Source: Mycobacterium scrofulaceum (GTDB lineage: Bacteria > Actinomycetota > Actinomycetes > Mycobacteriales > Mycobacteriaceae). From it: a DNA stretch of 50,637 bases. Below, one piece after another: positions 28,992-36,625 of this stretch (the first letter of the stretch is position 1; each line of letters begins with the position of its first letter). The DNA lies in the NCBI RefSeq assembly GCF_001667885.1, contig NZ_LZJW01000097.1, forward strand, positions 1 to 50,637. The letters are read 5' to 3'. The translations under genes were made by a program, and so were the position numbers. The notes under the pieces are model-generated. The model had not been told where the DNA came from, did not search any database, and saw only the letters and a program-made list of their open reading frames with translations.

Positions 28992-29026
28992 ATGCCTGCT
29001 GTAATCGATCTATGCTTGTCAGGCAT
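28992..29026. promoter_or_regulatory. Inverted repeat in LysR/tautomerase divergent promoter
   Basis: ATGCCTG (28992-28998) and CAGGCAT (29020-29026) form a perfect 7-bp inverted repeat with a 21-base spacer in the 94-base divergent promoter. The right arm includes the first two bases of the LysR ATG. It is a candidate autoregulatory LysR site; the spacing is wider than a classical T-N11-A box. Confidence 0.42.
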
Positions 29027-29894
29027 GGGCGCATGGGACGGTGGCCGAGTCGAATTGCGCCACTTGCGGGCGTTCGAGGCGGTGGCGCGACTGGCGTCGT
29101 TCACCCAGGCCGCCGACGAGCTCCGCATCACCCAGCCGGCGCTGAGCAGGACCATCCGGCAGCTCGAAGACGCGCTCGGCGTGACGCTGGTGGACCGCAG
29201 TTCGCGGCACGTGGAGACGACTCGGGCCGGACGGACGTTCCTCGAGCACGTCGAGCGGGTGCTCGCTGAATTGGAGCGGGCGTTCGGGGCCGTGCGTCGG
29301 CAGGCCAGCATCGGCCTCGGATTCAGCTGGCTACTTCCCGACCCGTGGGCGCAGGACACCGTCGCCCGGTTCGAGCGGGCCACCGGGACGACGGTCAGGC
29401 TGGTCCGCACCGACGATGCGCTGGGCGCCGTGCAGCAGGGCCGGGTCGACGTCGCCGTGGTCCGTGGGCAGGTGACGTCGACCGCCGTGCGGGTGGTGCA
29501 TCTGTTCGACGAGAACCGGGTGGCCGTGTGTTCCGTGCACTCGCCGCTGGCGTCCCGATCGGCGCTGGACTGGGCCGAAGTCCCGCAGTGGCCGCTGGTC
29601 GTCAACACCGCCAGCGGGACCACCGGGCCATGGAGTTGGCCGCCGGGGGAGGGACCGGAAACCATCGTGGAGACAACCAATTTCGACGAATGGCTCGAGT
29701 CCGTCGCGGCCGATCGCGGCATCGGCGTGATTCCCGACGTCGCCGTTCGCCGCAACATTCATCCGGGCGTCCGGTTCGTCACGCTGCGCGGGGCCCCCGA
29801 AAGCCCGGTCGCCCTGGCGTTTCTGCCGCGCGCCCGCAACGCCGTGCTGCGCCGCTTCGTCGAGGCCGCGGTCGAGAGCGCGCAGAACGTTTGA
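29025..29894 (+). CDS. LysR-family transcriptional regulator
   Basis: A 289-aa LTTR. The N-terminal winged HTH has ELRHLRAFEAVARLASFTQAADELRITQPALSRTIRQLEDALGVTLVDRS, followed by the usual linker helix and a periplasmic-binding-like effector domain. ATG 29025 is the nearest start before the HTH. It is divergent from the tautomerase-nitronate monooxygenase genes and is the obvious candidate regulator of that set. The effector is unknown. Confidence 0.92.
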   Translation: MGAWDGGRVELRHLRAFEAVARLASFTQAADELRITQPALSRTIRQLEDALGVTLVDRSSRHVETTRAGRTFLEHVERVLAELERAFGAVRRQASIGLGFSWLLPDPWAQDTVARFERATGTTVRLVRTDDALGAVQQGRVDVAVVRGQVTSTAVRVVHLFDENRVAVCSVHSPLASRSALDWAEVPQWPLVVNTASGTTGPWSWPPGEGPETIVETTNFDEWLESVAADRGIGVIPDVAVRRNIHPGVRFVTLRGAPESPVALAFLPRARNAVLRRFVEAAVESAQNV

Positions 29895-29973
29895 GTGTGC
29901 ACTGACAGCTTCGGGGGTGCGCCCACGGCGGCATCGCTCGGCGTGTCGTCGCCGGGGGCGCACGCTCGACGGG

Positions 29974-30573
29974 TCAGGCGAGGGGCGCCAAGCCCGAGCG
30001 CAGCAGATCCAGGCTGGACGCCACCAGTTCGCCGAGATCACCGGTGCAGCCGTTGCGGCCCCAGTTCTCCACCGCCACAACGAGGGCGGCGGCCAGGGCC
30101 GAGCCCGTGACCTCGGCGAGCAGGTCGATGTTGGCCACTGCGGGGTTGCGGCCCTTGACGAAATCGGTCAGCACCCGCGCGAACGACGCTTGCACCACCC
30201 GCAGATGACCGGCGATGCGTTCCGCGCTGATCAACTCCGCGCGGGCCGTCGCGGCCTGGCGGACCACTTCGAGGTCGTGCGGGAAAGCCGCGACGCTTGC
30301 CAGCACCGCGTCGAAGAGCGACTCGGCGGCCGGGCGCCCCGCGAGCGCCTCGGCCAGCCACTCCAGCTGTGTCTCGTAGTCCTGGAAGAGCACCGCCTCC
30401 TTGGTGGGAAAGTGCCGAAAGAAGGTCCGTTCGGTGACGCCGGCCTCTGCGGCCAGCTCGCTCACCGTGACGTTGGCAAACCCTTTGCGGGCAAAGCTTT
30501 TCAACGCCGCTTGGCGCAGTGCCTCGTGCGTCGACCGTCGGCGTAGCTCGTGGCGGTTCGTCGGCGCGCTCAT
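29974..30573 (-). CDS. TetR-family transcriptional regulator
   Basis: A 199-aa TetR repressor with HTH at about residues 14-60: EALRQAALKSFARKGFANVTVSELAAEAGVTERTFFRHFPTKEAVL. The C-terminal ligand domain is helical. ATG 30573 is used; the upstream ATG at 30621 would lie inside one of the operator palindromes. It is divergent from the FAD oxidoreductase gene, with two identical-core palindromes between them, so it probably represses both. Confidence 0.92.
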   Translation of the reverse strand: MSAPTNRHELRRRSTHEALRQAALKSFARKGFANVTVSELAAEAGVTERTFFRHFPTKEAVLFQDYETQLEWLAEALAGRPAAESLFDAVLASVAAFPHDLEVVRQAATARAELISAERIAGHLRVVQASFARVLTDFVKGRNPAVANIDLLAEVTGSALAAALVVAVENWGRNGCTGDLGELVASSLDLLRSGLAPLA

Positions 30574-30607
30574 CCCACCGAGATGGTATCCCAGCCGTCC
30601 GTAACTC

Positions 30608-30646
30608 GTCAGTACTGACATCTTCCAATTATGTCAGTACTGACAT
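30608..30646. promoter_or_regulatory. Twin TetR-type operators
   Basis: Two palindromes share the core GTCAGTACTGAC: 30608-30619 (12 bp) and ATGTCAGTACTGACAT at 30631-30646 (16 bp, perfect). Their centres are 25 bases apart, about 2.4 helical turns. A weak TATTCT at 30646-30651 could be the -10 for the plus-strand oxidoreductase. Binding would cover the promoter on both strands. Confidence 0.82.
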
Positions 30647-30679
30647 ATTCTTGTCACGCGCCGACCGAGGGAGGAAGCC

Positions 30680-32242
30680 ATGCCGGACTATGACGCGATC
30701 GTGGTGGGAGCCGGGCACAACGGGTTGACCGCGGCCGCGGTGTTGCAGCGCGCGGGCCTGCGCACGCTGTGCCTGGAGGCCAACACCTATGCGGGCGGCA
30801 TGGCGGCCACCGTGGAATTGATCGACGGGTTCCGCTACGAGATCGCCGGTTCGGTGCAGTTTCCCACCGCGAGCCAGATCACCAAGGACCTGGGGCTCGA
30901 CACGCTGCCCACGGTGGAGCCGGAGGTGATGTCCACCAACATCGGCGACCACGGCGAGGAGCCGATGATCTTCTACCGCGACCCGATGCAACTGATGACG
31001 CACCTGGCCGACAAGCACGGCATCGAAGCCGTGACCGGCATGGCGGAGCTAATCGGGTGGAGTCAAGGGCCGGCAAAGGCGTTGGGCCGCTTCGACGTCC
31101 GCACACCGCCCAAGACTCTCGACGAGATGTATGCCTGCGCGGCCAACGACGCGGAGCGCCGGGCCATTCACGAGATGCTGTTCGGGTCGGCGATGGACGT
31201 CATCGACCGCTATCTGCCGGACAAGGACAGGCACGCGGTGATGCGGGGGATGCTGGCGTTCCTGGCCGTCAATTCCACCTATCGGGGGCCGTACACGCCG
31301 GGCAGCGCGACCTGCCTGGCTTTCGCGCTGGCGGTGCCCGACGATTCCACCGCGATGATGACCAAGCTCAAGGGCGGCATCGGCGCGCTCACCGAACACC
31401 TGCGAGAGCTGTTCGTCTCCCACGGCGGTGAGATCCGCTTCCGCAGCAAGGTGGACCAGATCAGCGTCGAGCACGGCGCGGTGACCGGGGTGCGGCTGCG
31501 CGACGGATCCACCGTCACCGCCCCGATCGTGATCTCCAACCTCGCGCCCGACGTCACGCTCACCGAGCTGATCGACTCCGAACACGTTCCACCGGAGCTG
31601 GTTTCGCGGTTGTCCGGCCGCGACCACCGGGCCTCGTTCGTGCAGATCCACTTCGCCCTCGATGGACTGCCCGAGTTCGCCGCACCGTATGAGTTCTTGA
31701 ACGAAGAAGGTATGCAGCAATCGGTCGGGATCTTCGGCGATCCCGAAGAACAACAGCTGCACTGGGAGAACTGCCGTCGGGGCATCGTCCCGGACAACCC
31801 GTCGATGGGGATGCAGATACCGTCCGTGCATGATCCGGGGATGGCGCCGCCGGGCAAGCACGCCGCCAGCGCCTACGCGTACGCGTTCCCGGTCGACGTC
31901 GACCGCCAGGACCATGGGCGACTCAAAAACGTGATGGCCCAACGTGTTATCGACAAGATCACCAGGCTGGCCCCGAATTTCAGGGACATTGTGATCCGCC
32001 ACATCACGTTCGCGCCCTACCACATGAACACGATGTTCGGCGCGCCCGCCGGCGACTTCTGCCACGGCCTGCTGCATCCGGACCTGATGGGCCCGAACAG
32101 GCCCGGCCCCAAGGGATTCCTCGACTTCCCGATCCCGATCGACGGTCTCTATCTCGGCGGCGCGGGATGCCATGGCGGCCCGGGCATCACGTTCACGCCC
32201 GGCTACAACGCCGGGTATCAAGCGCTCGACGACATGGCCTGA
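30680..32242 (+). CDS. Phytoene-desaturase-like FAD-dependent oxidoreductase
   Basis: A 520-aa NAD(P)/FAD protein of the CrtI/COG1233 family. N-terminal dinucleotide motif AIVVGAGHNGLTAAAVLQRAGL, GG motif YAGGMAATVELIDGFRYEIAGS, and C-terminal FAD-binding LGGAGCHGGPGITFTPGYNAGYQA. No carotenoid genes are adjacent, so a carotenoid role is not implied; homologues act on diverse lipids and isoprenoids. GGGAGGAAG precedes the ATG. Controlled in all likelihood by the divergent TetR gene. Confidence 0.88.
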   Translation: MPDYDAIVVGAGHNGLTAAAVLQRAGLRTLCLEANTYAGGMAATVELIDGFRYEIAGSVQFPTASQITKDLGLDTLPTVEPEVMSTNIGDHGEEPMIFYRDPMQLMTHLADKHGIEAVTGMAELIGWSQGPAKALGRFDVRTPPKTLDEMYACAANDAERRAIHEMLFGSAMDVIDRYLPDKDRHAVMRGMLAFLAVNSTYRGPYTPGSATCLAFALAVPDDSTAMMTKLKGGIGALTEHLRELFVSHGGEIRFRSKVDQISVEHGAVTGVRLRDGSTVTAPIVISNLAPDVTLTELIDSEHVPPELVSRLSGRDHRASFVQIHFALDGLPEFAAPYEFLNEEGMQQSVGIFGDPEEQQLHWENCRRGIVPDNPSMGMQIPSVHDPGMAPPGKHAASAYAYAFPVDVDRQDHGRLKNVMAQRVIDKITRLAPNFRDIVIRHITFAPYHMNTMFGAPAGDFCHGLLHPDLMGPNRPGPKGFLDFPIPIDGLYLGGAGCHGGPGITFTPGYNAGYQALDDMA

Positions 32243-32245
32243 CGA

Positions 32246-32842
32246 TCAGCCCGCGAACGTTCCGGTCAGCCGCGCCTGGGCGGTTGCCGCGCCGCCGATC
32301 GTTTGCGCCGCCCGCACGCCGGCGAGGCCAGCGGGGAGCTGGTAGTCGTTGGGCAGCTGGTAGAGGGTGAACCGGTAGTGATGCGTGCCGGTGCCCGGAG
32401 GCGGGCACGGACCCTTGTACGCGGGCTGCCCGGCCGTGTTCGGCAGCGTGGCCGCACCGGCGGGCGTCTGACCGTCGGCGGTGCTGCCCGATCCCGGGGC
32501 GATGCCGATCACGACCCAGTGCACGTACAGCCCGTTGACGGCGTCCGGGTCGTCGACCACCAGCGCCGCCCCCAACGGCGCCGACCACACCAGCGGCGGC
32601 GCGATGTCGGCCCCTTTGCAGGTGTACTGCACGGGAATCGGGACGCCGTCGCCGAACGCCGGGCTGCTGATGGTCAACGGCGCCCCGGCGGGCGCCGCCG
32701 GGACCGTGCGGCCCAGGGTGGTCACCTTCGGCGTCGACGGCGACGTCACTCGGGTGTCCCCGTGGCCGCCGCAGCCGGCCAGCGCGGCGATGATCGCGAG
32801 CGCGCCGACGATCGATGCCGTGCGCGGCGCTGTCGATTCCAT
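32246..32842 (-). CDS. lppC: PEBP-family (YbhB/LppC-like) lipoprotein
   Basis: A 198-aa exported protein. The signal ends in lipobox ALAGC (Cys23), then a Ser/Thr/Pro linker, then a phosphatidylethanolamine-binding-protein domain with [22 protein letters not shown] and a C-terminal [14 protein letters not shown]. It corresponds to the Rv1910c/Rv1911c (LppC) pair recalled in H37Rv, here a single gene, so the symbol is tentative. The ligand is unknown. It is convergent with the oxidoreductase (3 bases between stops). Confidence 0.8.
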   Translation of the reverse strand: MESTAPRTASIVGALAIIAALAGCGGHGDTRVTSPSTPKVTTLGRTVPAAPAGAPLTISSPAFGDGVPIPVQYTCKGADIAPPLVWSAPLGAALVVDDPDAVNGLYVHWVVIGIAPGSGSTADGQTPAGAATLPNTAGQPAYKGPCPPPGTGTHHYRFTLYQLPNDYQLPAGLAGVRAAQTIGGAATAQARLTGTFAG

Positions 32843-32892
32843 AAGGGACAGTGTGGACCGGGCGGCGGCCGTCCGGTAGGGCCAGAGCGCCG

Positions 32893-33339
32893 TTAGGAGT
32901 CGCGCTTCTTCACTTCGAGCACGCGCTTGCGCAGCCCCTTGGTCGCGGTGTCCATCAGGCTCTTGGACCCGCGCTTGATCAGGAAGCCGGGCACCGGCAT
33001 CAACAGGTCGACGGTCAGATCGAAGCTGACCCGGGTGGAGTCACCGTCGGGCGTCAGCGTGTAGCGGCCGTCCTGCGCGCGCTGCTGTTTGGCGCTGACC
33101 AGAGTCCAGCTGACCCCGTCGTCGTGAACGGTGTACGCGAGTTCCTGCTCGTCGCTGACACCGACCAGCTTGACCACCTGCTTGGATCTGGTGGGGTGGC
33201 CCCCATCGTCCCGCTCGAGAACCTCCACCTTCTGGTGAACCGACGACCACTCGGGCAGCGATTCGATGTCGAACAGCACATCCAGGATCTCATCCGGTGT
33301 CGCTTCGATGACGACCTCGCGGGATTCGGTGACAGCCAT
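32893..33339 (-). CDS. SRPBCC-family protein
   Basis: A 148-aa START-like protein: [36 protein letters not shown] at the N-terminus is a typical polyketide-cyclase/dehydrase pattern, and the C-terminal helix carries [26 protein letters not shown] 33339 has no strong ribosome site. It lies 36 bases after the FadB5-like gene on the same strand and could be co-transcribed with it. Ligand unknown. Confidence 0.82.
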   Translation of the reverse strand: MAVTESREVVIEATPDEILDVLFDIESLPEWSSVHQKVEVLERDDGGHPTRSKQVVKLVGVSDEQELAYTVHDDGVSWTLVSAKQQRAQDGRYTLTPDGDSTRVSFDLTVDLLMPVPGFLIKRGSKSLMDTATKGLRKRVLEVKKRDS

Positions 33340-33374
33340 GGGGGATAGATAACCACTGCGGCGCCACTGAAAAC

Positions 33375-34379
33375 TCACGGCACCAGGACCACCTTGCCGA
33401 CGTTCTCTCGCGCAGCCAGGATGCGGTGCGCCTCCGGCGCTTCGTCGAACGGCACCGCCGCGTGAACGATGGGAGCGATCGTCTGGTCCTCGAGCGCCTT
33501 GGTCAACGGGGTGATCCACAGCTCGAGCGTGCCCCGGTCGTCCCACAGTCGCAGCATGTTGAGGCCGATCACGGCCTTGGAGTCTGAGAGTTGGTCGATC
33601 AGGTTGAACCCGCGCAGCATCGCCAGCGCGTGCGGTGCCGCCGCCCGCAGCGAGCGTTTCTCGCCGTGCTGCAGATTCGAAACCCCGTAGCCCACAAGCC
33701 TTCCCCCGGGCCGCAGCAGCGCGTAGGACCGCCGCAGCGATGTTCCGCCCAGTGCGTCGAGCACCAGATCGTACGGATCCAGGCCCTCCCACCAGCCGTC
33801 GCGGCGGTAGTCGATCGCCCGGTCCACCCCCAGTTCGGCCAGCTTCGCATGCTTCGCCGGCGATGCGGTGCCATGCACTTCGGCCCCGGCGGCCTTCGCG
33901 AACTGGACGGCCGCGATGCCGACCCCGCCGGCGGCGGCGTGCACCAGCACCCGCTCACCGGCGCGCAGCGACCCGTATCCGTGCAGCGCGGCCCAGGCGG
34001 TCGCGTAGTTGACCGGGACCGCGGCGCCCTGCTCGAAGCTCATCCCGGCCGGCAGCGGCACGGAGTCGCGCGCCGCAACGTTGACGAGCTCGGCATAGCC
34101 ACCGAACCGCGTCCCCGCCAGGACTCGTTCACCCACGCGGCGGGAATCGACACCCTCACCGACGGCCTCGACCGTTCCGGCGACCTCGTAGCCGACCACC
34201 GCCGGCAGTTTCGGCGCATCGGGGTACAGGCCCACGCGGGCGAGGTGGTCGGCGAAGTTGACCCCCGCCGCCCGCACCGCGACCCGCAACTGCCCGGGCG
34301 CGGGTGGCGGCGGATCGGGCCGCTGCTGGACCCGCAGCACCGATGGATCGCCACGCTTGGTGATGACGACTGCGCGCAT
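33375..34379 (-). CDS. fadB5: NADPH:quinone-oxidoreductase-like enzyme (FadB5-like)
   Basis: A 334-aa medium-chain, zinc-free reductase of the quinone oxidoreductase/zeta-crystallin group. The NADP motif is VHAAAGGVGIAAVQFAKAAG near residue 141, with the family PAVVGYEVAGTVEAVGEGV earlier. The symbol follows Rv1912c by synteny; that annotation as a fatty-oxidation protein is not backed by domain content. It starts 19 bases after the SRPBCC/AHSA1 gene stop, forming an ArsR-SRPBCC-FadB5-SRPBCC run. Confidence 0.82.
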   Translation of the reverse strand: MRAVVITKRGDPSVLRVQQRPDPPPPAPGQLRVAVRAAGVNFADHLARVGLYPDAPKLPAVVGYEVAGTVEAVGEGVDSRRVGERVLAGTRFGGYAELVNVAARDSVPLPAGMSFEQGAAVPVNYATAWAALHGYGSLRAGERVLVHAAAGGVGIAAVQFAKAAGAEVHGTASPAKHAKLAELGVDRAIDYRRDGWWEGLDPYDLVLDALGGTSLRRSYALLRPGGRLVGYGVSNLQHGEKRSLRAAAPHALAMLRGFNLIDQLSDSKAVIGLNMLRLWDDRGTLELWITPLTKALEDQTIAPIVHAAVPFDEAPEAHRILAARENVGKVVLVP

Positions 34380-34397
34380 CTGGATTGTCCTCCCCGC

Positions 34398-34808
34398 TCA
34401 GGCCCGGCTCACGGCGTCGGCCAGGCGGGGGAGGACGGCGCCGGACCAGCCGGGCCCCATGCGGCGGAAGGCCTCGGCCATCCTCTTGTCGTCCAAGTCA
34501 AAACCGCTGTGCTCCAAGAAAACCCGGGTACCGTCACCCTCCGGCTCGAGGCGCCAGGTGAGCGTCCAGACGGGGGTGAACGTGTACACGAACCGGCGCG
34601 GGGGATCGACCTCGAGCACCGTGCAGGGCTGCTTGCCATAGCCCGGCATGTCGAGGGTGAACTGGTGGCCGACCACCGCGGCCACATCGCCATCGGCCCA
34701 CCACAGCCGCAGGAGGCCGGGCTCGGTCAACAAGCGCCAGACCTTGGCCGGTGGGGCCGCCACAAATTGATCCACCCGGATCGTCGCGGGCGTCGACGTC
34801 TCTGTCAT
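34398..34808 (-). CDS. SRPBCC/AHSA1-type protein coupled to ArsR
   Basis: A 136-aa Aha1-C/SRPBCC domain: IRVDQFVAAPPAKVWRLLTEPGLLRLWWADGD at the N-terminus, TRVFLEHSGFD and a C-terminal GPGWSGAVLPRLADAV. GGAGGAG lies 5 bases upstream of the ATG and inside the ArsR gene end, with an ATGA overlap of start and stop. ArsR-SRPBCC pairs are common in mycobacteria and usually form a small self-repressed operon. Confidence 0.88.
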   Translation of the reverse strand: MTETSTPATIRVDQFVAAPPAKVWRLLTEPGLLRLWWADGDVAAVVGHQFTLDMPGYGKQPCTVLEVDPPRRFVYTFTPVWTLTWRLEPEGDGTRVFLEHSGFDLDDKRMAEAFRRMGPGWSGAVLPRLADAVSRA

Positions 34809-35119
34809 TGCAACTCCTCCGCCGTCTCGGCGAGTTTGGCCAGTCGCGCCCGCCAGAACTTTTCGAACGGATGCAGCCACTCGCGGAGCTCCGCCAACGG
34901 TTCCGCGGTCAGGTGATAGATGCGGTGGCGACCCTGCGGCCGATCGGCCACCAGCCCGGCGTCGCGCAGCACCTTGAGATGCTCGGCGACCGCGGGGCGG
35001 CTGAGGTTGAACCGCTCGCAGAGTTTTCCGGCCGGCAGTGGCTGGCGGGACAGGATTTCCAGCAGTTCCCGACGCACCGGATTGGCCAACGCGAGAAAGA
35101 CGCGGTCGGTGCCAGCCAC
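34805..35119 (-). CDS. ArsR-family HTH regulator
   Basis: About 104 aa. Winged HTH with LALANPVRRELLEILSRQPLPAGKLCERFNLSRPAVAEHLKVLRDAGLV and the wing GRHRIYHLTAEPL. No metal-binding Cys motif of the classical ELCVCDL kind is seen, so it probably senses something else. GTG 35119 is chosen, as the in-frame TTG at 35155 lies beyond the operator. A near-perfect palindrome sits just upstream, suggesting autorepression. Translation couples to the SRPBCC gene. Confidence 0.85.
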   Translation of the reverse strand: MAGTDRVFLALANPVRRELLEILSRQPLPAGKLCERFNLSRPAVAEHLKVLRDAGLVADRPQGRHRIYHLTAEPLAELREWLHPFEKFWRARLAKLAETAEELQ

Positions 35120-35130
35120 GCCCGCAATAT

Positions 35131-35150
35131 ATGTCGGGAATTTCCGACAT
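35131..35150. promoter_or_regulatory. ArsR-type operator palindrome
   Basis: ATGTCGGGAATTTCCGACAT, 20 bp, is self-complementary except for one mismatched base pair. It lies 11 bases upstream of the ArsR GTG and ~58 bases upstream of the divergent hydrolase start, so it could control both. Confidence 0.72.
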
Positions 35151-35208
35151 GTCAACCATTCCCGGCGACCGCCGACGGCGCGCCGCGGTGGCCGCTATCT
35201 TCCCGGTT

Positions 35209-35931
35209 ATGCATTTCGCGTGGGAGCGGCTGACGTCCGGTGTGCACCGCTGCCGGCTGGCGTTCTGCGACGTCACCGTCGGGCTGGTGCGCGGGCGCAC
35301 CGGGGCACTGCTCGTCGACACCGGCACCACGCTGGTCGAAGCGGACGCGATCGCCGCCGATGCCCGCGAGCTCGCGGGGCGGCCGGTCACGCATGTGGTG
35401 TTGACGCACAAGCACTTCGACCACGTCCTGGGTTCCTCGGCATTCGGTGGAGCCGAAATCCTCTGCGCCCCAGAAGTTGTCGAGTATTTGTCGTCCGCCG
35501 CCGATCACCTTCGCGCGCACGCCGTGAGTTATGGCGCCGACGCCGCGGAGGTCGACCGCGCCATCGCGGCATTGCAGCCACCGCAGCGCGGTGTCTACGA
35601 CAGCGTTGTCGAACTGGGCGACCGCACCGTATCGATCGCCCACCTGGGCCGGGGACACACCACCGCAGACCTGGTCGTCATCGCGCCGGGCGTCGAGGGT
35701 GAAGCCGACCCGGTCGTCATCTTCACCGGCGATCTGGTGGAGGAGTCCGCCGACCCCTATATCGACGCCGATTCCGATCTGGCGGCATGGCCGTCCACGC
35801 TCGACCGGATGCTCGCGGTAGGCGGACCCGAGGCCGTCTACGTGCCGGGACACGGACGCGTCGTCGACGCCGAATTCATCCGTCGCCAGCGGGATTGGCT
35901 GGCCCGGCGCGCCGGGGCCGACCCGGGTTAG
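35209..35931 (+). CDS. Metallo-beta-lactamase-fold hydrolase (Rv1913-like)
   Basis: A 240-aa MBL protein. The metal signature HKHFDHV (HxHxDH) lies near residue 68, the third His is in GRGHTTAD, the bridging Asp in IFTGDLVEE, and the final His in VPGHGRV. It probably hydrolyses an ester, thioester or lactam. ATG 35209 fits the domain N-terminus; an upstream ATG at 35149 would overlap the ArsR operator. Its stop overlaps the convergent gene at 35928 (TTAG). Confidence 0.87.
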   Translation: MHFAWERLTSGVHRCRLAFCDVTVGLVRGRTGALLVDTGTTLVEADAIAADARELAGRPVTHVVLTHKHFDHVLGSSAFGGAEILCAPEVVEYLSSAADHLRAHAVSYGADAAEVDRAIAALQPPQRGVYDSVVELGDRTVSIAHLGRGHTTADLVVIAPGVEGEADPVVIFTGDLVEESADPYIDADSDLAAWPSTLDRMLAVGGPEAVYVPGHGRVVDAEFIRRQRDWLARRAGADPG

Positions 35932-36302
35932 ACGCGCGGACCGGTGCAGGCGGCAATCAGGGCATCCGGATCGGTGACACTGACCCACAACTCGCGCAGC
36001 GAAATCGACCGGCCCACGGCTCTCGCGTTTACCGGTGGCTCAATCGTCAACGCCACCAGACCCTTACCCGACCCGTTCACGAGCCAGCGCCCACCCGAGT
36101 AGTGCACCCCCAGGGTGAGGACCCGGTCGTCCGCCCGCTCGGCACGGGTGATCGACGCCAACGGAACGCGAGCGTCGAAGGCCCAGCCCATTTTCACGTG
36201 CAGGGCGCCGGCGTCCACCCTGAGCCAACTGCGCTTGGGCCCCAGTCCGACAGGAACCGCAAGCGGTAGATACCACCGGTCGTAGCGCAATTCCGTTTGC
36301 AC
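35928..36302 (-). CDS. Conserved hypothetical protein (Rv1914c-like)
   Basis: A 124-aa soluble protein rich in beta-strand pattern (RYDRWYLPLAVPVGLGPKRSW..., SITRAERADDRVL). GTG 36302 is chosen with AAGG upstream; longer in-frame starts are possible. It lies between the MBL hydrolase (convergent, 4-base overlap of stops) and divergent isocitrate lyase, matching the position of Rv1914c. Function unknown. Confidence 0.75.
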   Translation of the reverse strand: MQTELRYDRWYLPLAVPVGLGPKRSWLRVDAGALHVKMGWAFDARVPLASITRAERADDRVLTLGVHYSGGRWLVNGSGKGLVALTIEPPVNARAVGRSISLRELWVSVTDPDALIAACTGPRV

Positions 36303-36625
36303 GGCACTGACCTTACCTCTTGTTTGCTGGATCCGCCGGATTTTCGGATTTTCGCTCGGGCGGTCGGCTGAGGAACATGCTCGCTGATACCGAAAGATGC
36401 TGTCGCACAGAGGATCCCATGAAATACGGAAGCTCGGCGCTCGTTCGTGGCCGCCCGGCGATACCGGCGGTCTTGTGTGCCCGTCGGGCTGGGGCGGCGG
36501 ACGCGACCTGGAGTAGGGCGGTTGACAACAGTTTTGGCACGGGTCTTTCGACCCCTGATTCAACCGCCACCCCCGGGGATAGACTCACGTTCAAGGGAAT
36601 CGTGCCGAACAGGAAGCGTAGGGCC
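36303..36625. other. Intergenic promoter region of icl2
   Basis: About 320 bases between divergent genes. A TTGACA at 36522-36527 and a GATAGACT at 36578-36585 are promoter-like, but no single pair with proper spacing is convincing. The region should carry the isocitrate lyase promoter and its lipid-responsive control; I could not identify a RamB or other named site. Confidence 0.4.

Noticed and set aside
36303..36625. In-frame extension of aceA upstream to 36320
   Set aside because: The ATG at 36626 matches the conserved ICL2 N-terminus and has a ribosome site; the upstream part shows no similarity and covers the promoter.
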